A stretch of 64,000 nucleotides of DNA from Agapetus fuscipes (lineage: Eukaryota; Arthropoda; Insecta; Trichoptera; Glossosomatidae): assembly GCA_951799405.1 (NCBI GenBank), contig OX637343.1:14982524-15046523 (forward strand), in the 5' to 3' direction. The notes beneath the pieces are model-generated. The model made no database searches. It was not told the origin of the DNA and saw only the letters and a list, made by a program, of their open reading frames with translations. Of the stretch, positions 1 through 9,973 are shown piece after piece. Each line of letters opens with the position of its first letter. Within the stretch, counting starts at the first letter, position 1. Made by a program: the position numbers and the translations under genes.

Positions 1-95
1 AGTATTCATAAGACACATTGGTCCAGTATACATGCAAACATTGCTCATGTGAAATCACCTCTGTTGGAGATAAGACAAACAAGCACTAAGAGGAC
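1..95 (+). repeat. fragment of small inverted-repeat element (family M4)
   Basis: Matches the second half of the copies near 22.6 kb and 58.4 kb (motif TTGGTCCAGTATACATGCAA, ending ACAAACAAGCACTAAG). It is cut by the window edge. Confidence 0.55.
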
Positions 96-762
96 GATAC
101 ATATACTTCATGCAATAGGCAATATTAAAAAGAATGTGAAATCAAATCAATTTTATTTTTTAGAATGAAAGACATTTTTAATTTTATTTAATAAATGTTT
201 ATTCATACGTTTTTTTTTCATATAATTCAGTGATAACAATATTCATTATTGTTGTTCCTATCCATGGAGGAAATTATATTTTATCTATAATTTATTTTAC
301 AATAAATAACCAAGGTTGGAAAAAAATCTACGTCAACACAAAAAATATACCATGTGTGAATACAGCACAGCACGCCTTCATTAAATTTCATAGAAAATCT
401 AAAATTTCAATTATATTTGTTACATTTTTATCTTAATTTACATAATATGAAAACAAACAAGACTTAAAATCACAAATTAAAAATTTTTTGAACTCATAAA
501 AAAACTGGTTCTGATTTTTGGTGCTGTTATAAATTGAATGGTGGATTTTTAAAAGGGGTTTTTTTATAATTTTGTATACTCGAAAATTGTTAAACAATTT
601 TTTTTTGAATGCCAATGATATTTTATTTATGTGACGTGGGTGGGCTCAAATTTACAAAGAAAAAGTTGTGACGTCACACGGCCGGGTTGCTGTGGAAAAG
701 GCATGCAATATTTCGTTATTGGTTCCTAAGAAACGAAGTCCCATACAAATGTGAAGTTTACC
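96..762. other. AT-rich sequence, nothing recognised
   Basis: Homopolymer-rich DNA. The short ORFs here have no family features and look like chance. Confidence 0.5.
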
Positions 763-1022
763 CTAATCTAATCTTATCTATGTTGCAAAGATATGAAACA
801 TTAAAGATCCACATTACGTGCATTTTCACAAGCAGACACGTATAAGTTCGCGCTTTATCATGCCGCATGTGGAGCTACAATATTAAAAAAAAACGAATTT
901 CAAGTGAACATACATCCTGCAACTCCTGCCGTACTTCCCTGAAACAGGGGTGACATTGGCCAAGAGTACCATTTTCTACAGCATGGGTAGTCAGCCGCAT
1001 ACCAACATATAAGTCAAGGAAC
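763..1022 (-). repeat. Tail-B repeat copy
   Basis: Full-length copy in reverse. On the minus strand it starts TTCCTTGACTTATATGTTGG and ends in an AGATTA-type tail. The family consensus also contains a conserved GTTCACTTTGCCAATGTCAC block. Directly upstream on that strand (1023-1165) is the LINE-like leader also found next to other copies. Confidence 0.8.
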
Positions 1023-1165
1023 ATACACAACAAATTACATTTTCAAAATCAATAAATAATAATATGTACCTATGGACATCGAAAACTAAACAGAAAAAAA
1101 TCTTATTTTAATAACCCTAGCCGCCAACATTACAGATCAACCGCCATTACCCGGCGAGAAAGAAA
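1023..1165 (-). mobile_element. LINE 3' untranslated remnant joined to Tail-B
   Basis: Read on the minus strand it has GCGGTTGATCTGTAATGTTGG and then a T-rich stretch leading directly into Tail-B. The same order recurs at 50664-51150, 63386-63700, 54398-54715 and 41190-41640. Confidence 0.6.
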
Positions 1166-2937
1166 ATTTGACATGAGTCCATTTAAAAATAAAACAAAGG
1201 AAATTTAACTTTTTATTTCTGTTTGTTTCTTTCTTTTTGTTTGTTACTAATAATGCTACAAACTTCATTTCACTTGTTATTTTTATACGCCTGATGGTTA
1301 GGCAATCCTGTAAATTCTTGTTAAAGTTTTTCTTTTATTCTGTGACATTACTCTCTTTATTCCACCATTCAATTTATATCAATAATTTATTTTCATCACT
1401 TTAATTATAAATATGTACATATTGCTTTGAAATGTGTATTGTGTAGGTAAAGAAAGTATAAAAGGAGATAAAAACATAAAGAATAATATCACGTGTTTTC
1501 AAAAAGTATTTAAATGCATTAAAAAGTAAGCCTTAAAGGTCAGATTGTTATTTTAAAACCATATAAATATTATGAACCTAAAAGAATTTTATAACAAAAT
1601 GGTAATATTTAGAAAGCACATTTGAAAAAATACAGTAAATTATTTTCTTAAATAAATACAGAAATTATTGCAAAATTTCGATTTTTGTCTAACTTTCTGG
1701 TACACCCTGTAGTTTCCACGCGTACATAAAAAAAAAACAAAAAAAAATATCGTTCACATTAAGAGAAAAATTATATAACATTTTTCAACGAGTTATTTAA
1801 AATAATTGTTATCAAAGTACATATTATTTTGTTTAATTAAATAAATAAATGCGTGGGAATAGCGTTTAAAAAAAAAAACAAATATGAAAACAAAGTAATC
1901 ATAAAAAGTAAAAATTATGTTCACCATTCTTTTTTTTGGTACATACAAATGTATATTTGTTAAAACAGTAAATATTTTGTGTAATTGTTTATAATTATTT
2001 ATTTTTCTTTATTTACACCTTTTTAAACGTCTTCAAGTTTTAAAAAATAAAAATAAATAACGCAATAATTTGTGACATCAATAAAAAAGGTAAAGAGATA
2101 TAAGAATTAAATTAATTGTACACAAATGAAGATTATTAAAAAAAAAAAATTAAATGTTTTATTTTTGGCAGGAGAACGTTTTTTTTTAGTTTTTCTAATA
2201 ATATTTTTTTGTTTATTTACATAGACGTTTATATTTAAATGATTTCATGTACGTAGAAAAAATAAATAATAAAGAAAGAGTTTTTATTTTAAATTTCAAT
2301 GCTTAAAAAATATTATTTGCCTGAATATATATTTTTTTCAAATAAATTGGTATATCGAGTTTTCTTGATAAAAAAAAAAAGATTACGTTTTGAAGAATAA
2401 TAAAAAAAAACGCATTTTTTTATCTTAACATTTACAATAAAACCATAAGTACAAAAAACTTAATCTAAAAATCATTAAAAATCTAAAGTGTGCCTACTTA
2501 ATACTAAGGAAAGGCGTTGAGCCTTTTTGTGGAAATTTTACATATTAATAATATATTTTTTCTATATCATTTAATTTTATTACTGTATGATTAAAATCCT
2601 TAATAAATAAATTTACAAATAATTTATTCATTTTTAAATTTAAATATTTTTTTATTCATTTTTTCCTATTTAGTTTATCGTATTCACTTGATGTATTTTT
2701 AAAACACACTGTATATCACGTTTTGAATTTTTTTTTTAATAATTAAAAATAGTTTTTCATAAAGAATCCGAGTAAAGTAAACTGCACTTAAGGGGCATGG
2801 TTCATAAATACCATTTTTCCTTTCACTTATGATTAATTTCATAGTTTTATTTTTCACATTTTTTTAAAGTGGTCCTTTGAATATAATATGCAAGTGTCTT
2901 GCGTTAGAGCAAAACCGCAGTTTATGCACCTTGTTAA
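1166..2937. other. very AT-rich block free of recognised repeats
   Basis: About 1.8 kb of A/T runs, with no member of the dispersed families seen elsewhere and no coding potential. TTTATT (AATAAA on the minus strand) occurs many times, so distal neuroligin 3' UTR or ordinary intergenic DNA are both possible. Confidence 0.4.
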
Positions 2938-3042
2938 TACTTGAGGGCCTTAGAATCAGAAAAAGCAAGTGTCCCATAAATAGTCTATGGGACACTAGTC
3001 CATAGGACACTCTAGTCTAGACACAGCGTCCCATATATTGTT

Positions 3043-3160
3043 GTCTACGACGATACCATGTTGAAAGCACCGGTTCTCATCAGATCACCGAAGTTAAGCA
3101 ACATTGGGCGCGGATGCCATCTGGATGGGTGACCGCTCAGGTACACCGCGTGTTGTTGGC
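3043..3160 (+). repeat. 5S rRNA-derived head of composite SINE
   Basis: Aligns along its length with insect 5S rRNA: CCATGTTGAAAGCACCGGTT, GATCACCGAAGTTAAGCAAC (internal promoter box A region), GGGCGCGG, GGATGGGTGACCGC (box C region) and ACACCGCGTGTTGTTGGC. Substitutions in the central part argue against a functional 5S gene. It runs through a 7-base linker ATTTCTT into the tRNA-like head at 3168. Confidence 0.88.
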
Positions 3161-3167
3161 ATTTCTT

Positions 3168-3470
3168 GGACCGGTCCGCAGTCCAGTGGCAACACTTCGG
3201 AGTCGTAAATAGAAGGTTGTGGATTCGAACTCCGGCGGAGAACACAAATATACCATTTTGTATTTCCAAATGTGCTCTTCGCTGGGTTGAAAAAAATCAT
3301 AATCCTTTACCAAAGACCGGTCACTGAAAGGTCCATGCAACCTTACAACAACTGGGTCTTGCTTGAGAATTGGCGCTTTCTACAGCGTCGACCAAGCTCG
3401 CAGAGGGCTCTTGAGGTGTGATACACACAAAAACAGCGCTCACCAAATAGATCATCCTAATATTATAGAT
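3168..3470 (+). repeat. SINE-A, tail type 2, with 5S head upstream
   Basis: The tRNA-like head has an A-box region CCGCAGTCCAGTGGC and a B-box-like GGATTCGAACTCCGG, with a CGT anticodon-like loop in better copies. The shared body follows (GCTCTTCGCTGGGTTGAAAA, ACTGGGTCTTGCTTGAG). The tail is AGGGCTCTTGAGGTGTGATA, ending CCTAATATTA. It resembles a Pol III retroposon. Confidence 0.85.
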
Positions 3471-3619
3471 AGTCTATACTCTGCCTTTTTGATTCTAATG
3501 CCCTCACTTGTTCTTACGCAATAAGCGATGATAAAAATATGGAAAAAAAAATTAACTTAAGTATAAACATAAATTAAACACTTTACACTGCAAGAAGAAA
3601 GTACATATATGGAATAAAG

Positions 3620-3845
3620 GTTTAGGTTGGAATTACGGTCGTTTAACATATCTACAATAATTATAACTATACAGTTAAATTTTCAGTTAATCATCAGTCG
3701 TCGTGCAGAGAGGGTGTCTCCTGAAGACGTTAACTACGTCGCTAACGAAACGTCGAGAATAATGTAAGTTATTTTATAACGGTTCGTGTAATATCTGATC
3801 AAAAAACTTAACTGTATAGTTATAATAAAACTATTGTAAATATGG
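3620..3845 (+). mobile_element. fold-back element around a hammerhead-like motif
   Basis: Inverted arms of about 34 bp lie at 3646-3678 and 3808-3843 (TTATAACTATACAGTTAA and its reverse). Between them, 3721-3751 reads CTGAAGA, C, stem GTTA/TAAC with a 10-nt loop, then GAAAC. That order matches the conserved core of a hammerhead ribozyme, with one extra base before stem II. A decayed relative is at 49500-49640. Confidence 0.5.
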
Positions 3846-3859
3846 AACAAAAACTTCAT

Positions 3860-4115
3860 CTCTTGCTGGTACGGTGGAGCGGGAAGGCGTTGGTTCTCAA
3901 ATTTTCGTATGTGAAAAAAGCGCAAGCTCGAGCCCCGCCTGCACCGTGTCCTATCAACAATTATTTTGACCCTGGTGCAGCATATGTTATTGGTTAATAA
4001 TAATTAATTTAATTATAAAATAATTAATAATTAATTGATATTGTTAATAAAACCTGTTTCAAGCAAGGCAAAAAAGATGGTGAATCACATTCCTCTTCAT
4101 AAATCACACGACTTA
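3860..4115 (+). repeat. SINE-D copy
   Basis: Shares with 17865-18120 the segments TTTGACCCTGGT...ATGTTATTGG, an AT-palindromic middle, ACCTGTTTC, and GTGAAT.GCATTCCTCTTCA. The tRNA-like head is degraded here. Confidence 0.65.
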
Positions 4116-4261
4116 TTCCTTTGCCAAACTGCCCGTTTATCGAATGAGTTACCGGTGTATGTGTTTTGACCCTAATTTAATCTTGTTCTATTCAAAACAA
4201 ACGCCAATCGTCATTTCCTTTTAGTGTCTCAAAACAAAGGCAACACTATATATATATACAA

Positions 4262-4930
4262 GGATAATTTATTTATAAGGTACACATAATTGAAGAGCGC
4301 CGTTTTTGTGTGTGTCACACCTCAAGGGCCCTCTCAAATCACGGATAAGATTTTTTGTAAAGATGCGTCTTTAGTGCTCCTTTAAAGACACCAACAGCTT
4401 CTGCCTTCCTCACATTAGGTGGTAGTCTGTTCCACTCCATTGGGCCCGCAAACCGGAAAGCACGGTCCCCAAAATTAGTGCGTGTCTGACGTGACGGCTG
4501 GACTAAGTCAACCACCCCACACCCTGCAGATCTGAGAGTTTGGCGTCTCAAATCTATCTCAATAGGTGAGAACATGTCAGACAGGTATGAAGGAGCCGTA
4601 CCATTGACAGCTTTGTAAACCATCAAACAAACACGGTAGACCACCCTCTCCGGAAAACGAAGCCAATGCAGTTCTTTCAACAATGGAGTAATATGATTAA
4701 ATTTGGACATCCCGAAAATGAGTCTTGCTGCAGAGTTCAGCACAGATTGTAGTCGGCTGAACTGTTTTTTCGGCTGACCTATATACAGCGTTGAGCAATA
4801 GTCAACCCGAGACATCACAAAAGCGTTAACCAGGGTCCTGACCGCCCCTGATGGTAAACATCTCCTGATTGATAGAACGATGAACACTACACACAACACA
4901 CCGCTACGAACCTAACAATGCTGCTACAGA
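4262..4930 (-). mobile_element. CR1/L2-like LINE, 3' fragment
   Basis: 5'-truncated LINE. An open frame at 4339-4899 encodes the C-terminal part of a reverse transcriptase: VDYCSTLY, RLQSVLNSAARLI, ITPLLKELHWLRFPERV, YKAVNGTAPSYLSDM, LRSAG, FGDRAFRFAGPMEWNRLPPN and LKTHLYKKSYP-stop. This is the CR1/L2/Rex1 pattern downstream of the catalytic YADD, which is missing. The start Met is incidental. The 3' UTR (4262-4335) contains GGGCCCTTGAGGTGTGACAC and CACAAAAACGGCGCTC, matching SINE-A tail type 2. Confidence 0.85.
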
Positions 4931-4981
4931 GGATCAAAACAAAAACCACCACATCGTCAACCCCCATACGTCAATTGCACT

Positions 4982-5042
4982 CCAAAAAGTGTCAAAGACC
5001 TCTAGATTATATGAAAAAAAAACCTCCCGCACAGGCTTGATT
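4982..5042 (+). repeat. SINE-A tail type 1 fragment
   Basis: Short decayed piece: GTGTCAAAGACCTCTAGA, then CTCCCGCACAGG. Confidence 0.45.
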
Positions 5043-5085
5043 AACAAATTAAAAATAGTGCTGATAAATTTTTCCACAAGAATGA

Positions 5086-5620
5086 TTCCTTGACTTGTAG
5101 GTTGGTATGAGGCTGACCAGACCATAATGTAAAAAATGGTTTACTTTACCAATGATAAAATTTACAACCGGTCATAGTCTAGTGGTTAACCCTTCAGACT
5201 CGTGATTAGAAGGTAGTGGGTTTGAATCCCGACGGAGCATGAAAAACTTTCAAATTTACTCGTTGGGTTGAAAAATAAATCTGCCTTTACCAAAAACCGG
5301 TCACCATCCAGCTTTACACCAACTGGGTCTTGCTTGAAAATTGACGTTTTGTACAGCGACGACCAAGCTTGAAGAGGTGTGATTCACACAAAAACAGCGC
5401 TGACCAAATTTACCAGACTGATTTATTTTCATTTAATGTCACCCCTGTTCCAGGGAAGGTCATGAAAAGTTGCAGGGTGTATGATCATGAGGTTCGGATT
5501 TTAATTTGTAAGTACTCATTCAGCATTTGTAAGCGTGAACTTACACGTGCTTGTTTGTGGGCATGCATTTGATACGACCTTTGAATGTTATTATATCTTT
5601 GCAACTTATATTATAGATGA
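5086..5620 (+). repeat. Tail-B copy split by a SINE-A insertion
   Basis: The left part at 5086-5154 ends ACTTTACCAATG and the right part resumes at 5435 with AATGTCACCCCTG. The direct repeat AATG at 5151-5154 and 5435-5438 fits a short target duplication made by the insert. Confidence 0.75.
5155..5434 (+). repeat. SINE-A, tail type 2, nested in Tail-B
   Basis: Divergent head (GTCATAGTCTAGTGGTTAAC, TGGGTTTGAATCCCGACGGA), a body with ACTGGGTCTTGCTTGA, and tail GTGTGATTCACACAAAAACA. The head subtype TAGTCTAGTGGTTAA also occurs at 55109. Confidence 0.75.
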
Positions 5621-5642
5621 TTGTTTACAAGATTTACAAGAT

Positions 5643-5950
5643 TGACCGGTCCGTAGCTCAGTGGTGACACTGCGTACTCTGAATGGGAAGGTTGCAGGTT
5701 CGAATCCTGGCGTAGCACAAAAAATGTACCATTTATATTTTCAAATTTGCTCTTCGCTGGGTTGAAAAATTCATAAACCTTTACCAATGCCCTGTCACCA
5801 AAGGTCAATCCAGCCTTACAGCAACTGGGTCTTGCTTGAGTATTGACGCTTTGTAGCGACAACCAAGCACTACATAAAATGTCATAGACCCCTAGAGTCT
5901 CTAGAATCTAGGGAGTCTCCCGCACAGGACTTCTTAAAAATAAAAAAAAG
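5643..5950 (+). repeat. SINE-A, tail type 1
   Basis: Head GGTCCGTAGCTCAGTGGTGA with B box GGTTCGAATCCTGG. The tail is GTGTCATAGACCCC...CTAGGGAGTCTCCCGCACAG, then an A-rich end. CGTAGCTCAGTGG is the best preserved A box in the window. Confidence 0.85.
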
Positions 5951-6274
5951 AAGCAAAAATGGGTTTTGCTGAGGACCGCTTTTGATAACATTAATATAGC
6001 ATATATCAGACAAGTGGGCGGACTCGCCTATCTATCTGTATGGAATGACGTTTGTGAAATAGGAAAACATTTTTATTAAGCCGCGGCCGCCAAAAGCCCG
6101 TTCAATAGTCATTTCGAGATGAATTATGAAACCCCATAAATAACATGACTATTATCCCGGCTCGCATGGTTCCGTTCCCTTATTTTCACATAATACGTTA
6201 TATTAATTCGCAAGCCCACGCTGCAACCTAAAAACTCTTTTTTTGTTTGTTGATCTTTGAGATATTTCTTGTGA

Positions 6275-6480
6275 AAGTGTTGACCTGGGGATTTCTGGGA
6301 CAGGAGGACTCTACACTATGTGAGTGTGGAGCTCAGCAAACTATGGAGCACCTGCGGTGTTGTCCCTCCTGTCCGACAAGCTGCTCCATGGATGATCTCT
6401 TTGCGGGAAACCAAAGAGCTGTAGACATTGCTCGTTACTGGGCCAATACGGTGTGAAGCTGACACGAAGAAGAAGAAGAT
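6275..6480 (+). mobile_element. LINE C-terminal fragment with (GAA)n tail
   Basis: The open frame reads LCECGAQQTMEHLRCCPSCP, then CSMDDLFAGNQRAVDIARYW, ending in a stop at 6454. The CxCG..QTMEHL..CP pattern is typical of the extreme C-terminus of several arthropod non-LTR retrotransposons. A GAAGAAGAAGAAG run follows immediately, as expected for a LINE 3' end. Confidence 0.7.
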
Positions 6481-6506
6481 ATGAAAGTGGAAGGAACTTA
6501 TAGGTT

Positions 6507-6750
6507 TTCCTTGAGTTAAAGATTGGTTTGACGCTGACCACCCATACTGTAAAAAATGGATCACTTTGCCAATGTCTGTGTCAGGGAAGGTCGGCAAAAG
6601 TTGTAGGGCTTATGTTCATTTGAGGTTTGGATTTTATTTGTAAGTACACATTCAGCATTTGTAAGCGCGAACTACACGTGTTTGTTTGTGCGCATGCATT
6701 TGAGAAATTTAAATGAATTTATCCTAGCAACTTAGATTATAGATTATTAT
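6507..6750 (+). repeat. Tail-B copy
   Basis: Complete copy from TTCCTTGAGTTAAAGATTGG to CAACTTAGATTATAGATTAT. It lacks the CACCCCTGTTT segment. Confidence 0.8.
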
Positions 6751-7511
6751 AAAGTGGACAATGGCTTGCAGTTTTTTTTTTCAAATGTGATAGAGTGTAA
6801 ATTTGATATACTTTTTTGTTTTCAATTTTAAAATATCGACGGTTAAAAAGAAGACGTTTTGGTCAAAAATAAGTTATGAATGCTATCCTACTTGAAATTT
6901 TCCGTTCTTTCTAATGCGCTTACTCCCATAGCTCTACGATAATTTTTAGTGTTGTTTATGTCCAAGCAAAGAACTGCGCTTTCGAAGTTGAGTTTTTCTG
7001 TAACCGACAAAATTTTGGCCTTCTTTGTCGTTTATGAAAATAAATCAAATGACCATTGTAAAAAAAAATGTATATTTTGTAAATATGTTTTATCAGAAGT
7101 TAAAAATAGAGTTGTGAGTTTTATGCAGGCGGCCCTCAAAATATAGCTTATACTTTGCAATATAATATCGTAACTTCATATTAGGATAGATATATTAGCA
7201 ATATTGGAACTTCATACGGATATAATGGGGGGGTATATATGTAATACCGAATGTATTGATAGAGATTCAAGATTAAAATGCTATTAATATTGTAATTAAT
7301 CCGTGCGGAGCTTGGTCTATCCATATTTTATATATCTACTGAACAATGGGGCTGTAATTTACTCATAGGGTAAAGTTTTCTGAGGTATTTTGAGGTAATT
7401 ACCCAATGTAAATAGACGATGGAATTTGGTTTAGCTATTAAAATTGGTAGACTGTTTGAGTATTTTTGTGTATTCAATCGAAGAATGAAAAGAATGAGAA
7501 ATGCACAAAAT
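6751..7511. other. AT-rich sequence, nothing recognised
   Basis: No repeat family or coding signal is visible. One run of seven G occurs near 7229. Confidence 0.45.
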
Positions 7512-8258
7512 TGACCGATCCGTAGTCCAGTGGCAACATTTCCAACTCGTAAATGGAAGGTTTTGGGTTCGAATCCCGGCGGAGCACAAAAAATATAAAA
7601 TTTATATTTTCAAGTATGCTTTTTACTGGGATGAATAATACATAAAACATTTATCAAAGACCGGCCACTAAGGCCCGGTATATTGAACTGTAGTAATATT
7701 TTAGTTAACTATTACTTGAACTTGTATTCAAAATACTCAATCTCGAGTTAACTAAAACCGAACATTGCCGAAGTATGAAGCCACGCCCCCAAATCTTGGA
7801 AATAATTAAAATGCCATTAAAAAGCTTTAAAACAAACAACTATTTATAAAAATCATATGCCTAACCTTCATTAAGCTAGAAAACGACACAAAAAATGTTC
7901 AGTTTGCGACAATTTTGATGTATCCTTACATTAAAAAAGAACAGCTTCTGTCAGTGATGCGCCGCCATCTTGAAAATCGAAAGTTAAAGTTACTAAATAT
8001 TTACTGGCGAAATTCGGTGAGTGAAATATTATGATGATTTAACTAAAATTGCATTTTAGTTAACTTTACGATACTTCAAAATACCGGGCCTAAAAGGTTC
8101 ATCTAGCCTTATATGGGTATTGTTTGAGTATTGGCGTTTTGTAGCGATGACCAAGCTCGTAAACCAACACCTCTGTGGCACTACAACAAGTTTCATAGAC
8201 CCCTAAAGTCTCTAAAATGTAGGATGTCTTTCGCATAGGATATTTTAAAGAAAGAAGA
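7512..8258 (+). repeat. SINE-A, tail type 1, interrupted by a MITE
   Basis: The left part at 7512-7671 has a head with the B box GGTTCGAATCCCGG. The right part at 8091-8258 holds the rest of the body and tail. Removing 7672-8090 and one TAA restores a continuous body. Confidence 0.85.
7672..8090. mobile_element. PIF/Harbinger-type MITE, 419 bp
   Basis: Terminal inverted repeats are GGCCCGGTATATTGAACTGT and, read from the other end, GGCCCGGTATTTTGAAGTAT. It is flanked by TAA at 7669-7671 and 8091-8093. A 3-bp TWA duplication is the PIF/Harbinger signature. No transposase ORF is present. Confidence 0.85.
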
Positions 8259-8408
8259 AAATCAAAGGCTTTCATCGCTTATTGTGTAAGGCAACAAACT
8301 TGGTGCAAGTTAGTCCAGGTATCCGAGCTGTCAGACAAGATTCTCATCACAGCCAGATAATGAAACGCTACTGCGGCTTGTGCTCCTTCGCAATCACCCA
8401 CCCTGACG
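8259..8408 (-). other. Nlg: proximal 3' untranslated region of neuroligin
   Basis: Sequence directly after the neuroligin stop on the minus strand. No clear AATAAA is visible before it meets the SINE-A copy at 8258, so the transcript either ends at a weak signal or reads into the repeats at lower coordinates. Confidence 0.4.
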
Positions 8409-9327
8409 TCACACCCGCAACTCTTCCATGGTCACATTGGACTTGGCGTTCAGCTGCGTGTTCTTCTTGGTCAACGTGCCCGTGTTGATCAACTGTATGC
8501 TGTGCGCAGCCAAGAGAGGCTGGTTCTCCGGCTGCAACTGGTTAGCAGTCAATGTGTTGATGTTGCCCTTCCCCATCTTGCCAGGTGGAGGAGGTGCTCT
8601 TGGCAATGTCGCCACATTGTTTTGTGGCAAGTCAGCAAATTCTGGAGGTGGTAGTTGGTGGTGTGAATGCGTGTGATGGTGCGCTAAAATTGTCGCTGGG
8701 TCGTTTTTTAAACTGGTTTGAAAATTCAGAGCACTCTCGATGTCCCCGCAAATGTTGTTTGGCATTTGACCATTCTCTGAACGTTTTTTTGTGTTGTGTG
8801 ATCCGTTGGAGTGACCATCGTGTCCGTTGAGTCTTGTTTTATCTCTTTGGTAGTAAACTCCTGCGAAGATAAGCACATTCAAGATGAGCAATGAACAACC
8901 TATTGCAATAGTTACACTCAATGCAGTTGAGTATGCAGCGAATCCATCTTCAGGTGTGGATGAAGTTGTCCCCATCATACTGTTGTATTCGTTTTCACTT
9001 CTCGCACTTCCAATTCCACCATTTTCTGACGAACTGTCTCTGGATGGACCTAATGTCACTCCACTTGCTCTATCACCACCTTTTCCATTGAAGTTGGTGT
9101 TGAATAAACTGATGTTGTTGAGGAAGGTTAACGTGGGTATTTTGGCAGTGTCTATCACTTGAATTGTTTTGGTGGCTTCAGTTGGTGATGGTCTGCCCTG
9201 AGACCCTGGTAGTTTTGGTTGCTGAGGATTTGCAGAGTCATCGTCGTCTAGCTGATGATGACCTTGAGGAACATCATTCCCACCAGGTCTGTGAAGATCG
9301 GGCACCAGGTTGAGCCAGAACGATAAT
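8409..9327 (-). CDS. Nlg: neuroligin last exon: stalk, transmembrane segment, cytoplasmic tail
   Basis: 919-nt terminal coding exon with acceptor TTAACAG and TGA stop at 8409-8411. It starts LSFWLNLVPDLHRPGG, the end of the esterase-like domain. A Pro/Ser/Asn-rich stalk of about 120 residues follows, then one hydrophobic helix at about 8852-8924 (LSVTIAIGCSLLILNVLIFA), a short basic stop-transfer YYQRDKTR, and a tail of about 140 residues. The tail has a His-rich stretch, a NNVATLPRAPPPP motif seen in insect neuroligins, and a C-terminal ELRV. ELRV sits where vertebrate neuroligins end TTRV, the PDZ-binding position. As written it fits a class II (hydrophobic-x-hydrophobic) PDZ ligand. Opposite-strand ORFs here are shadows. 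Confidence 0.95.
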
Positions 9328-9973
9328 CTGTTAACAAACAAAATAATGATGAAATGTTCATCTTTAATCTCTTATCTAACACCTTTCTATGAAACCTTCT
9401 ATAAAACCTCAATATTTCATCAGAACTGCGAGGTTTCTATTGAGAAACGTTGAGTAGTAACCTTGCGCTGATCTTTTTGTTTTCATTTCTGATGTTCTAT
9501 TAAGATTTTGTCTTCTATCCGCAACCATTTTGCTCAACAGGAAAGAATCAGTTTTGTTTTGTCAATGTTATAATGATTTCTTAATCAGCATTTTCTTTGT
9601 ATGTGGTCACAAGATAACGGTTAGTTTGTTAAACAATGTGTTAAGTAGTCGTAATTCCTGTTTTAAATCTTTTAATTAATAATGCCCTATTTAACCATCA
9701 GTTTCTTGATTTTAAGGACATTTTAGAAATGCATTTTAATGGCAAATTGATAATTTTATATAAATAAACAAAGTAGAAAGAAGGATACATACATTTTTAA
9801 AGTTGATTATTAACTGCAGACATTTCTTCCAAACCCTATTTTAATTTGCTAATAGCCCGTTAAAATATAAAAGTTAAATAGATAGTTTTCAAACTGCTAG
9901 GTCCCTTTAAAATTTGTTTGATACAAGAGAAGCAAAATCACATTTCAAGTAGAAGTAAGATGGTTTCAGCTAC
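9328..9973 (-). other. Nlg: last neuroligin intron
   Basis: 646 bp, AT-rich, with GT donor and AG acceptor. It is the only long intron in the window without a recognised mobile element. Confidence 0.8.

Larger units (their letters stand above)
2938..3511. mobile_element. inverted-repeat element containing the composite SINE
   Basis: The outer ends match as an imperfect inverted repeat. The left end has GAGGGCCTTAGAATCAGAAA. The right end read in reverse has GAGGGCATTAGAATCAAAAA, followed in both by ATAGTCTAT. The 5S/tRNA SINE at 3043-3470 lies inside. Confidence 0.5.

Noticed and set aside
3043..3160. Functional 5S rRNA gene
   Set aside because: Central substitutions, no terminator directly after it and a direct join to a tRNA-like head show a SINE module.
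5643..5720. tRNA genes at SINE heads (also 10680-10757, 35770-35850, 45650-45710)
   Set aside because: A and B boxes are present but acceptor stems do not pair and each is followed by the same dispersed body; they are SINE promoters.
8428..9162. Plus-strand ORFs across the last neuroligin exon
   Set aside because: They are shadows of the coding minus strand and carry no family features.
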